NCBI RefSeq assembly: GCF_032118995.1
Contig: NC_092651.1
Coordinates: 7,666,785 to 7,730,784, forward strand
From: Asterias amurensis
Taxonomy: Eukaryota > Echinodermata > Asteroidea > Forcipulatida > Asteriidae
Reading direction: 5' to 3'
DNA: 64,000 nt
Shown here: positions 47,206 to 58,709 of the stretch, one piece after another
Layout of the letters: each line of letters starts with the position of its first letter
Position numbering within the stretch: the stretch's first letter is position 1
Notes under the pieces: generated by a model
Database searches by the model: none
What the model was told of the DNA's origin: nothing
What the model saw: only the letters and a program-made list of their open reading frames with translations
Translations under genes and position numbers: made by a program

Positions 47206-48610
47206 GAATGTGTGAAGTTCCTAGTGTAGCCGTCAGGGTTTTATACCACCCCCTTATTTTTGTCTTCTTTACAACTGGTGCTCTGTGTAACAGCTTTGAC
47301 ATGCCCCAACTGCTGTTGACATTCAGCCTCGTGACTAGCGCCTTGTCGATCCTCTCGAACAAAAGCTCATCTGTAGTTGTTTCGTTTTCAAGGAATGGCC
47401 GGATTTTGTTCTTCACCGTGTCGCTTCAGAGTCTTGTCAAGAGTGCACGTAAGAACTTGCTCTGCACGAACGATGCGTCGTACTTCAATCCTGATCTGGT
47501 TTCTTGACTCGCAAACATAGCTTTCTGTTGTAAGTCAAGAGCCCAGTTCAAGAAATTCTATGCAGACTCTTTGCAGTGTTGTGTTAGACGAGAGAGTTGA
47601 TGATAGAGTTTTTTCCCCGGATAATGCGACCTCAGCAACCGACGAAGACTGTGTATCATGTGATCGGTTCTTCCCTGGAGGTAAATTGGTAGGGATGATC
47701 CTGGCATTATGGCTCAGATCACTGCCTCAATGACTTCACACTCACTGTGACCTTTAGCCAGGCCATTCTCAATTTGACTTCACACTCACTGTGACCTTTA
47801 GCCAGGCCATTCTCAATTTGACTTCACACTCACTGTGACCTTTAGCCAGGCCATTCTCAATTTGACTTCACACTCACTGTGACCTTTAGCCAGGCCATTC
47901 TCAATTTGACTTCACACTCACTGTGACCTTTAGCCAGGCCATTCTCAATTTGACTTCACACTCACTGTGACCTTTAGCCAGGCCATTCTCAATTTGACTT
48001 CACACTCACTGTGACCTTTAGCCAGGCCATTCTCAATTTGACTTCACACTCACTGTGACCTTTAGCCAGGCCATTCTCAATTTGGTGAGCAAGGCTTGAA
48101 AAGTTGAATTCTTTGCGGCTGAGGGTCATTACTCCAATGTTGTCATTTCCAGAGTGAAGGGGGACCTCTGCAGCTGGACTCGTTGGGGGTTTCACTATTA
48201 CTGGTGCTTTTGGTTGTTCGGGGCTCCAGATGCTGACATGTCTGGAGTAGTTGGGCCTTGTTAAGTGCACTGACCTGGTTAAGTAAGATCTGGCACCGCT
48301 CCTGCGGTGACTTTTCCATCTTTGAATTTGCAACAAGGTATCTTCTTCGGGCCCAACCTCACTAGGCTGGGTCTCCGCTGCTTTTCCTTCGTTCCTCTTC
48401 CTTCTGGCTCTTCACCTCTAGCTGTCGCCCATCTCTCTTTGTCAAGCCGTGACGTCACAAACAGGTCCTCACTGCTCTGCTACATGTCTGCCATGGCTAC
48501 GGTTTTCACTGGACAGGCGCTTGCCATTGACTCAACAATGAATGTAGAGGCAACATACCTATCCCTTCATGGTCACCATATGTTGCACCCCTCAAAAATG
48601 ATTACCACTG
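47206..48610 (-). pseudogene. Retrotransposon gag-like relic, unit 2
   Basis: A diverged tandem copy of unit 1: the first 330 bp (gtgtgaagttcctagtgtag onward) and the cgtttgggg-to-ggtgctttcgg/ttggttg region match unit 1 base for base with many changes. It is interrupted by the 44-bp minisatellite. Pieces include PFLENETTTDELLFERI and APVIVKPPTSPAAEV. Confidence 0.6.
47732..48083. repeat. 44-bp minisatellite, 8 identical units
   Basis: Unit starts gacttcacactcactgtgac and ends ggccattctcaattt. Eight units end to end, 352 bp, with no spacer and no visible change. Because 44 is not a multiple of 3, each unit shifts the gag frame. Confidence 0.95.
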
Positions 48611-48753
48611 AGGATACATAAGAGCGTGGGGGGGGGTTGACTCCTGTCTGATGTCTTGAAGTATAGAACAGGGTTTTATAGAGAGTCAACCAACTCATAG
48701 TTTCCTTTGTGTTTCTTCTTCAGGAGTCAAATCCCCCCACACTTTAATGTGGC

Positions 48754-48960
48754 GTGTCATGGCCGAGCGGTTAATAAGAGCACTGGATTCAAGCTCTGGT
48801 GTTTGATCAGCAGAGTGTGGGTTCGAGTCCCGGTCATGACACTTGCTACATAAAATTGGGGAGGTAGTGCTTTCTGCTCTACCGGCCAGGCTTCGGACTG
48901 ATGATACCCAAGCCTACATCTGTATGGACTGTAAAAGGGGTAACCCTGTTTAGTAGGTGG
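48754..48960 (+). mobile_element. tRNA-Leu-like SINE (head 48754-48842)
   Basis: The head has a perfect 7-bp acceptor stem (GTGTCAT/ATGACAC), box A TGGCCGAGCGG, anticodon loop TTCAAGC giving CAA (Leu) at 48790-48792, a long variable region and box B GGGTTCGAGTCCC. The T stem has a G-G mismatch. It runs straight into gctacataaaattggggagg and tgctttctgctctaccggcc, a non-tRNA body, so a SINE is likelier than a working tRNA gene. Confidence 0.65.
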
Positions 48961-49379
48961 AAATGGCCTCTGGAAATAACAATTGTAGCCCACACCTTGA
49001 AGTGGCCGACTTGCAAAAAAAAAAGAAAATCCTTTGTGGTAATCATTTTTGATTACCTGGGTCTCAACACTTTCAGCATTCTCTAAACGGGTGGTTTTAA
49101 ATTGACACACATTCCTTCATGGATATGAAAGTCTGAGGTCAGTTACTGTTGGCCAGGGTAGCCATCAAGTGGATGGAGTTTATGAGCATTCGTGCACATA
49201 ATTCCTCAGCATTAAACTACCATTTTTGACAAAACTTTTCAGGTTTCCTAGATTTTTCAGCACCAATGCTTAACAATCACCACTTTCATACAATCTAAAA
49301 AATAATTGTAGAAACTTGTAAGTAAGTAGGTTTACATGTATATATTTTTAGGTGTACACTTGCATTAGGTTGGCATTAA

Positions 49380-49740
49380 AGGAACACGTTGCCTTGGATT
49401 GGTTGTTTGCTATGAAATGCGTGTGGTTAGATAGATAATTTAAAAGTAGATTTTAATGATCCAAACAAACATGCCTCGGAATTGCACGGTTTTCCTTTTA
49501 CATCGCGAAGAAACACGGTCAGCCATTTTGTGAAGTAACAATTTTGACTCCATAAAATGGCCGACCGTGTTAGTTTTGCGATGTAAAAGGAAACCTGTGC
49601 AATTTCTAGTTATGCTAGTGTGGATCATTATTTTTTACTTTTTAAACATCTTTCTAACCATACTGTGCATTTCATAGCAAACGGTTTCAAACGCTTTTTA
49701 AAGACCAACTCGACCGATCCAACCAAGGCAACGTGTTCTC
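49380..49740. mobile_element. TTAA-flanked MITE (AGGAACACGTTGCCTTGGAT)
   Basis: TTAA at 49376-49379 and 49741-49744; ends AGGAACACGTTGCCTTGGAT and ATCCAACCAAGGCAACGTGT. Nested inner palindrome ttttccttttacatcgcgaa with ttgcgatgtaaaaggaaa. Confidence 0.8.
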
Positions 49741-51198
49741 TTAAGTGTATTTTCATGGTAGTCAGCAGGGCTAGTAACCCAGAATTTTTAGTAGCTCGGA
49801 TGAGATTTTGGTAGCCCAAATAAACTTTATGTCTTGAGTCACAACACAAATTGGTCACCGAAAGTATTTCATTTTACAATACCATCGGCAAAGTTCATTA
49901 TCGTGTGTGGTGTTGATTTGTACATTATTTTTCCACTAGCCCGCCGGGCTATCAAACTGGATAATAGAGTAGCCCAGGTGTAAATCTGGTAGTCCCAGGC
50001 TAGCAGGCTAGTGACAATTTCAACCTCTGCCCTGAAGTGATTTTATCATGATTTACAGTGTATATATCATCATTAAATACTTTAAATCAAAAAGTACTGA
50101 TAAAAATAAAGCTAACTTTTACAAAAAATCTTATAAATTTACTAAGTAACAAACAATTTGTATTTGACAAAAGTAGGGGGAAAATAAAGCCAACATTTTA
50201 GTTTTGAAATATACGGAAATTGTTGCCATTGATTTGACTTAAAGTTTAAACATTGTAGTTGTTTGTAATCTTATGGTCAGACATGCATCTTTTCCTCCTT
50301 TTCTTTCCAAAACAGTGCCATAGAAAACAGAAAAACACTGTACAAAAGTCCAGTGTGATCAACCATTCCTCTTTGTTTGCAATTGGAAAGTTGCATGTCT
50401 GTATATATAAGAAGGTTGGCAGTAACACCGTGTAATGATAAACTCTAAATGAGTTGGGGTGGTTCTGAAAAGAACTGTAAGTTTCAACTCAACGAATTTC
50501 TGCAATAAAAGAGAAGTTAACTCAAGCTTGTTTATTTGCAATCTTTATTGGTGAGGATCAATCTTCTACACAATCTTATGCGCACAAAGCTGCACTGGCA
50601 CACGAGACATCAAACTTGCCAATGATGCATGAAATGACATGTATAACGATATTAAGATTTTAGGAATGACTTATATTGACCCATTTCACCTGACTTCATC
50701 ATCAGAAAAATCTTGAATGCGCCATACTGGTGGGCAATTTCACTGTGCGTTTTCATATATAAGTCTATGCATAGAGTATGCTGTGTGTAATGCAGTGAAG
50801 TGCGCATTTTAGGCGACGCAGCGTTAATACACGTAAACCTAACTTGCCCACCAACATGGTGGGCGTGGCACCAGCCCCCGCGAGTGACGCGCGTGCAAGG
50901 GGTAAATATACCCCTTGCATGTCATAACAAGTTCAAACAGCGCCGACACTGAGGCCAAAGGAAGACCTATCATTGGATGAAAGTTGGACGTGAAACGTAT
51001 GCACACTTAGATGTTTCCATTGTTTGACCTCAGTAGTAGACCATATCAAATAGCCACTTTGTTGCTATGAAAATCGCCATCTTGTAGGGCAGACCGTATG
51101 TGCGTTTACACGTGTACATTGTAAATCAATGAAGCACGCAGCGTTCCTGGTTTGATTTCTATGGCACACGTACGCACACACACACACGCTCACAGATG

Positions 51199-51830
51199 CC
51201 ATGTTGGAGGGCAGGTATTTTTCTGTTGCAGCACCACATCTCTGGAATCAACTTCCTCTTCACATCAAAACATCCGCTCCTATTTACTCTTTCGATCAAA
51301 ACATCTCTCAAAACACACCTCATGTCGGTCTATCTGTTCTGTGGTATTTAATCATGTTTTTTAAAGGAACATTACAGAATTGGTTTTTGCTAATAAAACA
51401 ATTGCTGGCATTTGTAAGCAAAGTGTATGCACTTTATGTAATTCACCATATACATAAACTGTCAAACCTGTAGAAGTTTGAGATCGATCAGCCATCTGGG
51501 TCACGAGAGAATAGTGAAAAACCTATTACAAATTTTGCATTGCATCGATGCAAAAAACAAATGAATAAAACGCTCACTGAGCGATAAACTCTAAACGCGA
51601 AACTAGATTATTTATTTCTCATCAAATATGACATTTCAGACAGAAATAAAGGGATGTTTTCTATTATCATGATCATTAAAGCGTGTAAGTTTAATCTAAA
51701 TCTGTAATCTTCACGATTTTTGTTTCTTACCAATTCTGTAAGGTTCCTTTAAAGTTTTTTTTAAAGTTAAGTTTTCTTTTGTAATAGCGCCTTGAGCACT
51801 TTTCAAAACTTTGCTATTATTATTATTGAA
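51199..51830 (+). mobile_element. LINE 3' fragment split by a TTAA MITE
   Basis: 51199-51345 encodes MLEGRYFSVAAPHLWNQLPL and HIKTSAPIYSF, the LINE ORF2 C-terminal motif. After the MITE at 51365-51748 the LINE tail resumes (ttgtaatagcgccttgagca, then ATT repeats). Confidence 0.65.
51365..51748. mobile_element. TTAA-flanked MITE (AGGAACATTACAGAATTGGT) inside a LINE
   Basis: TTAA at 51361-51364 and 51749-51752; ends AGGAACATTACAGAATTGGT and ACCAATTCTGTAAGGTTCCT. Confidence 0.8.
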
Positions 51831-53027
51831 AGGTGACGTTGTATTCTGTCTGGTTTTTAGCGGCCAATGCATGGGCTCTATTTTAATCCTATAGTACACA
51901 CTATACGTACTTGAGATATTTTGAGAGTACAATTTTGGGTAATCCTAGCCAGTACTTGCTGTACTTGTGAGAACAGCTGCAGTGTGTGTATATACATGTA
52001 GTCCTCAACTTAATTTAGACTATTATTTACATAAACGTTAAACCAATGTTTGTATGAGAGAGATTGGCTGTGTTAAGCTTTGCGTTTATATCCCGTTGTG
52101 GGAGTTTGCCGAGTTGCTGATAGTGTGTATGATGTTCTTTTCATACAAAGCAAGGTTTCTAATAATGTTTGGATATTGGTGTCATTTGCAACGGATGTTG
52201 TTAAGTCAAAGGTTTCCTGATAAGCAAGTGTTTTTACATTGTGCAAGGCAGGGAATGAGGTTATCATTTCATCTGAAATTCAAATGTTAAAGTGGTTTGA
52301 ATTTTGAATTTCATTTGAGAACTCAAAAGTTTCAAACACTTGGGGTTGATTTGAGTTTTTTTCTTCTTCAAATTTTGTAGATTTTATTTTATATTAGTTT
52401 ATGTGTCAAATAAAAACATGGTTACAACAAGAGCTGCCAGAAGTTATTGTGGAACCTTTCTTCACTGCAGAATGTAAATGGTTGATAACATTCTTCTTAA
52501 GTTTCTCAAGTCTTTTAATTGTCGTACTATTATGCACAAACATGAAAAATAGACAGTTGGTGAAAGCAAGGCAAACATTGCATTAGCCTTGGGCCAAACC
52601 AGCATTAAATTGTCTGAAATGACAGTGGTCTGCGGTGGAGCACAAACAAAGCTAGAGAAAGTGAACTTTGAATTGTGAAAGACTGATTGATGGGTTATTA
52701 TGCGACTGCATCAATTCATCTTTGTACCTGTATTCAGCTGTTGATAGTTCTAAGGTCCAGAGAAGGTTAATAGCAAACTATTTGCAGATGGATTAGCCAA
52801 TAATCATTCAGTGCTGGATTGTGCAACAGTGAAGGGGGTCTACCCATAAAGCTGCGGAGGAATGTTTTGATGAAAAAGAACGATCGTCTGGAGAGTTCAA
52901 GAAAGAATTGTTCAAGTCAGCTTCGTCTTTAATAACTAAACAAGCCAATATATATGATTTGAGGCATTGCATGGTGAGGTTTGTGGTAACATCATGTGTG
53001 TATCTACTTGCCAGGTAGAGTTTGTTC

Positions 53028-53197
53028 TTTAGAGAACTGTCTTGCTATATTCTACTTCCGCGGAGTAGATTTATCTGATTGTTCGGAAGACTTCTTGGCT
53101 GGGACAAAGCCTAAAGGATTTTTATTAACTGCACTACCGCGGAGTGAATTCTTAATTGGTCTCATGTTTCGACTAGCTTGCTCTAGTCATCGTCAAA
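53028..53197 (+). repeat. Dispersed repeat 'agcttgctctagt', copy 3
   Basis: aaggatttttattaactgca, gcggagtgaattcttaattg and gactagcttgctctagtcat match 1-165. It ends 141 bp before the GPCR start codon. Confidence 0.7.
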
Positions 53198-53338
53198 CAA
53201 GCAGGGTTACGAAACCTGTAGAGCGTTTTAGAAGTCATCAGTCAAACTGAAAGTTGTGTTTATCTGCATCAATGTGGGGATCTTCAGTGTCTTTCTGTCC
53301 AGCGACTTTCTTCAGTGAATTGTGATGAAAAGGCAGCA

Positions 53339-54412
53339 ATGGCAAACAGTCAGCAACAAGTCTGTGACATTGCAATGAATATAACAACCATGGAGGAGGT
53401 TTATGAAGCATTAAACGATGCTGGAGATAGATTTGCAATCTACATTATCTACCCATTCCTAATGATACTTGGTATCATTACCAATGGGGCTTTCTGTGTT
53501 GTGCTAGCTTGGGTCCCACGTATGCGCACTATCACCAACACCTACCTAGTCAACTTAGCTGTTGCCGACTTAACATTCTTGATTGTCGCCGTCAGTGAGA
53601 AACTTTTCAACAATTGGGTCTCTCCAATCCCTGCTGATAAGACTCATATTGGACTACCTGGCTGCATTGTCATACCATTTATATTGAACTGTACTTACTT
53701 CACCTCAATTTTTACAATAACTCTGGTTTCTGTGGAGAAGTTCTATGCCATCTGCAGACCTTTAGAGCACCGAAAGTTTAGCGGTAAGAAACGGACAATG
53801 AAGTTAATTGTTGGTGCTTGGATTCTATCTGCGATAATCTCATGCTGCTTCATCCCAGGTAGAGCAAGGCTGGAAGTGGTGTGCATGAATTGGCCAGAAA
53901 AGGCACCCAAATTGCCAAGCAAAGTTACCTACTGTTTGGCAATTAGAGTTTGGAAAGGATTTGAGCACGTTGCAAACTTTCTGCAGACTATACCTTTCTT
54001 CATTGCTATGGTAGTCAACACAATTCTCTACACGCAGATTCTGAGGACCATGCACAGGCGAGTTGGTGCTCGCTCACAACTTGCTGAAGCTAGGCTGGTG
54101 CAAATGCGTAATCAAGTGGCAACGATGTTAGTTGCAAATGGGATTGTCTTCTTCATTTGTCAGATGCTCTTTCAAGCTCTTTCTATCTCACTCTCTTTCC
54201 GGCATCTAAAAGAACCTCTTCTGGCTGATTGGCAAGTTCAAAAAGCTCTTGTTGCTAGAATCTTTTCATATGCCAATTCTGCTGTCAACTCCATAGTATA
54301 CAACATTTTCAGCTCGCGCTATCGGCAAGCATTTAAGGAAACTTTCTGCTGGAGAAAACAGCGTAAAATCTTGCCAATGCTTGAGCTGGAATTAACTCGA
54401 CAAACTAGATAA
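53339..54412 (+). CDS. Intronless rhodopsin-like (class A) GPCR, orphan, peptide-receptor-like
   Basis: 357 aa in one uninterrupted frame with seven hydrophobic spans. Landmarks: N-glycosylation site NIT at 14-16; TM1 about 33-59 with GIITN (N49 = 1.50); TM2 with LAVAD (D77 = 2.50); C109 at the top of TM3 and C182 in ECL2 for the usual disulphide; W161 in TM4; P219 in TM5; TM7 with NSAVNSIVY; short basic tail with a palmitoylation-like FCWRK. The start is the first in-frame ATG (ATGGCAAAC); the frame runs on upstream only through non-ATG codons. SVEKFYAICRPLEHR and the layout suggest the thyrotropin-releasing-hormone/neuromedin-type peptide receptors, but no ligand can be assigned. DRY, CWxP and NPxxY are all changed. 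An intronless GPCR is common in expanded invertebrate families; a retrocopy is possible. A dispersed repeat sits 140 bp upstream. Confidence 0.9.
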   Translation: MANSQQQVCDIAMNITTMEEVYEALNDAGDRFAIYIIYPFLMILGIITNGAFCVVLAWVPRMRTITNTYLVNLAVADLTFLIVAVSEKLFNNWVSPIPADKTHIGLPGCIVIPFILNCTYFTSIFTITLVSVEKFYAICRPLEHRKFSGKKRTMKLIVGAWILSAIISCCFIPGRARLEVVCMNWPEKAPKLPSKVTYCLAIRVWKGFEHVANFLQTIPFFIAMVVNTILYTQILRTMHRRVGARSQLAEARLVQMRNQVATMLVANGIVFFICQMLFQALSISLSFRHLKEPLLADWQVQKALVARIFSYANSAVNSIVYNIFSSRYRQAFKETFCWRKQRKILPMLELELTRQTR

Positions 54413-55040
54413 AAAGAAACGCAACAGGTCAAAGATTTGCTATAAATTTAACATCAAAAGTATATTAACATCTGCTGTATAATGTTCCTTTCTTGTGGAA
54501 TTATTGTCATTGAATTATAGTCCAAGATATGTACATCTTTGCTTGTTACAACTCTTTGAGTGAGAAAATAATTTTTTTTTGTAAATCTGTTGATATTTAT
54601 TTGAAATTTCAAAACAATTACCATACAATTCACAACAATTAGGTCCCTAGTCAAGTTCAAAAATTTAAAGAATTTATATTGAACTTTCAAATTTAGAATA
54701 GTTTGCATGAATTTTTCAGAATTGTTCAGTGTTTCCATGAATATCTGCGTCAATATAGAGATACTTTTCCGAACTGGAGATGTGACTAGTCTTTGAAATC
54801 CACCCTGGGCCCCTGGGTACCGATAGCAGGTTGATACAAACGAATCAGCTTCAAAGTTGTTGGTTTTCTCAATCATAAACTGTATCTTGTAGCTTAATGT
54901 AGCTCTTCTATAAACAATGTAATTTAAGACTGTGTTTAAGTACATGCATGTCTAGTTTGTTTTAGAAACATTTCAAACTAAGCTCACTAGTGAAAAATTG
55001 TTGTAGAACCACTTCATACAACTAGGTTCTCAAAGTTTAC

Positions 55041-55041
55041 A

Positions 55042-55080
<39 letters not shown>

Positions 55081-55480
55081 GTTATTGTTATTGTTATTGT
55101 TATTGTTATTGTTATTGTTATTGTTATTGTTATTGTTATTGTTATTGTTATTGTTATTGTTATTGTTATTGTTATTGTTATTGTTATTGTTATTGTTATT
55201 GTTATTGTTATTGTTATTGTTATTGTTATTGTTATTGTTATTGTTATTGTTATTGTTATTGTTATTGTTATTGTTATTGTTATTGTTATTGTTATTGTTA
55301 TTGTTATTGTTATTGTTATTGTTATTGTTATTGTTATTGTTATTGTTATTGTTATTGTTATTGTTATTGTTATTGTTATTGTTATTGTTATTGTTATTGT
55401 TATTGTTATTGTTATTGTTATTGTTATTGTTATTGTTATTGTTATTGTTATTGTTATTGTTATTGTTATTATTATTATTA
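55041..55480. repeat. Long (GTTATT)n microsatellite flanked by (ATT)n
   Basis: About 64 GTTATT units from 55081 to 55466 without visible interruption, bordered on both sides by ATT triplets. Both strands are open, giving poly-Leu and Ile-Thr shadow frames that are not genes. Confidence 0.97.
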
Positions 55481-57600
55481 ATTCAGCCAGTGTCAAAAAC
55501 AAATACATACAAGTAGAACAAAGGATAATAAGACTTCAAAAAAGGTAACTTAAATACAGGGTAACTAGAGGAGCGGGATTAGACAAAAGGGTACAGGACA
55601 GGTACGGGATGTGGAGGAAGGAAGAGGAAGGGACTCCATTCTAAGACGGCCAGGATAAATAAAAGCGTACTACTACACTATGACTCAAAAGCCTGCTTAT
55701 CCAATCCTCGAATAGAGTATGAATATAATAAAAAAAAAAAAAAAAAATGGGAGATAAGGTTGTGTGCAAACTTTCTTGTTACTTTAGTTCGGTGTATTAA
55801 GAACAAAATATCTTAAAAGTATAAAATGTTTCCTTAATCATGGGTGGAGCAGTCTTGTTTTTTCTCCACTGCAAATCCATGTGCATTGTCACCACTATCC
55901 CCAATATTATATAAAAGAACTAATGAGTGATGACCCCGAGTAATAAACTAAATAAAACACACGAAGAAATGACTACATGAGACCATGTTAAATTTAGATA
56001 ATATATTTACAACAAAAATTATTTACAGTTATGTACAACATTGGGTAAATCGGTGTAATCATTAGTTAAACCCACAGTCAATTAAATCACTTATTATCGA
56101 TTGGCCAAAGCAATCTCCTATCAATTAATGATAAAAATTACAGATACTTGTACTTCAAAGTTACGGTAGCTCGTCTCTATAGTCTTTAGTCTCCCTGTAC
56201 GTTCACGTACGATGAATGGCGATTGGCACGCAGTCTAGTATGACATCACACAGATGACGTTAAGTTTAGTCTCCACTTCAGGAGTTCACAGCGGCCCTCG
56301 TCTTTCAGTTCATCTCAAATAGGGAGTCTCATGGACGGGAGATCGAAGCCCCAAATAATGGCCATCTAAACAGTAAATAAATAACCGAAATCCTTGCAAG
56401 CTTTTTGGATATATCTCAACATAAATAATACAGAGAATGAATGCCATTGAATGAATTCTCAAAACAGTAACCGCCAATTCACAAATAATCTCCGTAAGAT
56501 AATCTCTGTAAATTCTGAAGAACTTCTGAATTTCCTTTTGCCCACAGCAACTTCATAATTCAATCTAACGATGACTGCCCATTCAAAAATGTCCATGCCA
56601 ATATGCAACTTTAGCAGAGTATCAATAGTATACGGAATTCTTTACACATTAGAAAAATACAATATTAATCATCAAACAAAACTTGCGGTTATTGTGCGGG
56701 CGAACTAACTTGAGGCATCTTCAGGCTGAGTGTTGCGGTGTCGACCGGGGTTAGGAAGAATCGTTACTACGGCTGTTTTGCCTATAGTTTTTTGATCACA
56801 GATCAAACAAGACAGAATTCTTGTTGACTGTCTACCTGTTGCTTCAGGAAGCTTCACGCAGTTGGTACAGTCTCTAAACACTCAAGCTCACCATCAAAAC
56901 ATGCTCTCAGATCGCCGATCAAAATCGTTCTGATCAAAACTAACATTCAATTTCACTAGCAAACTCACTCACTCCTAAACTCCCAAAATCAACAAAAGAA
57001 CAAACACCAACAAACGACAGACTAAACAACAACAATAACAGAACTAAACGGGGACAATAACCACGGCCGATGTATTACGTAATGTACTGTGACAACGAAA
57101 AAGCGTCCTATGTTACACGAAAAAAAGCACTGGAAAAATACAGGAGGGTGCGGTTTGTAGCAGCTTAAGGCTATACGTCATGCGAGAAGGCTAAACCAAT
57201 GTGTTGCAGGGGTGGCTAAAGAACATTAAAAATAAACGCAGCGCTATCCTGACATGCATAAAGTGAGATGTGATTGCCAAAGATGACCCCAGCGAGATGT
57301 AGTTATAAATGGATGCCATTCCCAATTTGTGAAGACTATACAGGAAATCCACCAGAAAGTATACTAAGAAATGTATCTCATGTAGTTTATGGAATCTAAA
57401 TTACACTTTGGTCCGCAAGTCACATTGAAGGACTTGACTAAAACAATTATCAGTAAAGAAGTGTTTATTTCGGAATAACCGGGTTGTAAGAGCCAAATTA
57501 ATATACTTTTTTATCCCTGGTTGTAAATTGATTTGACTTTGCAGTGGAAATAGATTTTCAATAAGCCATTTGCGAGTTGTATTTGAATAATGTCTGGTAC

Positions 57601-58670
57601 AATGGGTCGTATGAATAAAAAGTAGTACTTACTTTTACTTGAAAATTTTAAGTATTTACTACCATCCATATGAATAAAAGGAAGTAAAAACTGTTATTCA
57701 AAAGTATTTACTAAAATGCTAAAAGTATCTACTTTTACCAAAAAGTAAATTCTTTTAATTTAGCACTTACTTACTTCCATATGAATAAAACGGAGAATAT
57801 ACTACAAAATGCAAGTAAATACTAGTGATTTTTCAAGGTAGATCCAGAGCTACCTTGGGCACAGAAGTAAAAGGCTCGTCCGAAGAAATGACAGTGTTTA
57901 TGAATGTTCCTCACAGGATAAATGTTTTAGTCCAAAGGAAAGACATCACTGAAATATTAAATAGACACATACACAGTGTTTCACAACAGAAACAATACAC
58001 ACAAACTCAAACTGCTTTTAATCAAACTTGTTTATATATGCTGAGGATAAAATAAAACCGTTTGTAAAAAAAAACGTTTTGTATCATTACAGTAAGCTTT
58101 TTACAAAGATATAAAGAATTTTTTCAACTCAGAAATGAATGCCTCAACCATTAAGGCTTTTTGTTCATAAAATCAGAAGAAGTAATTTTTTAAACAATTA
58201 AATGCATTTCAATCGAATGTTGTTCGTGTTTATCCAGCTCTCATCTTCTCTATACAGAGCTGTCATGCTCCACTCCAAGTTTAAAAAGCTTAACAAAAAC
58301 GTTTTTGTTCTGTGTGTCCAGATGAGTCGTCTTCATCAAAATGTTGTCATAATAAAAACCTCATGGCTGACTTGAAGATTTCTATGTTTCCGTTAAATCA
58401 AATGCTGCTTTGGCTGTGTGTGTGAGTGCGTACGTAGACGTGAATGGGAGTTGTAATACAAAGGAAACCTTTTGTTAAGAGCCATTCAGCCATGGTATAT
58501 CAGAAGTATTTACTCCAAAGCATTAAGTGAATACTTTGCAGTAAAAGAATAGGTTTATTCATACGGAATTTAGAAGATGCTTTTACTGAATGCTTTTACT
58601 TGGAAGTTTATGCTTTTACTTTTTGCTAGTACTTGTCAGTAAATACTACTTTTTATTCATACGACCCAAT
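57601..58670. mobile_element. Inverted-repeat DNA element, about 1.07 kb
   Basis: Ends TGGGTCGTATGAATAAAAAG and CTTTTTATTCATACGACCCA match perfectly; aagtatttact/agtaaatact words repeat as subterminal motifs (57660-57830, 58505-58640). No transposase frame. Confidence 0.8.
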
Positions 58671-58709
58671 GACTCGCATAGTCACAATGTACCGCTTACA
58701 TTTGAACTC

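Larger units (their letters stand above)
45225..53338. other. Intergenic region COMMD8 to GPCR (8.1 kb)
   Basis: No host gene recognised. Contents: candidate poly(A) signal at 45702, duplicated gag relic 46364-48610 with minisatellite, SINE 48754-48960, TTAA MITEs 49380-49740 and 51365-51748, palindrome near 50902-50930, LINE fragment 51199-51830, dispersed repeat 53028-53197. 51900-53000 shows nothing I can name. Confidence 0.6.

Noticed and set aside
47732-48083. CRISPR-like direct repeats
   Set aside because: Units abut without spacers and the genome is eukaryotic; it is a minisatellite.
49351-49380. Alternative last exon of COMMD8 after tttttag
   Set aside because: It would add an unrelated tail; the exon at 45201 encodes the conserved AVLQLKT ending.
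55014-55516. Long open frames on both strands (poly-Leu and Ile-Thr repeats)
   Set aside because: They are translations of the (GTTATT)n array; no start context or domain.
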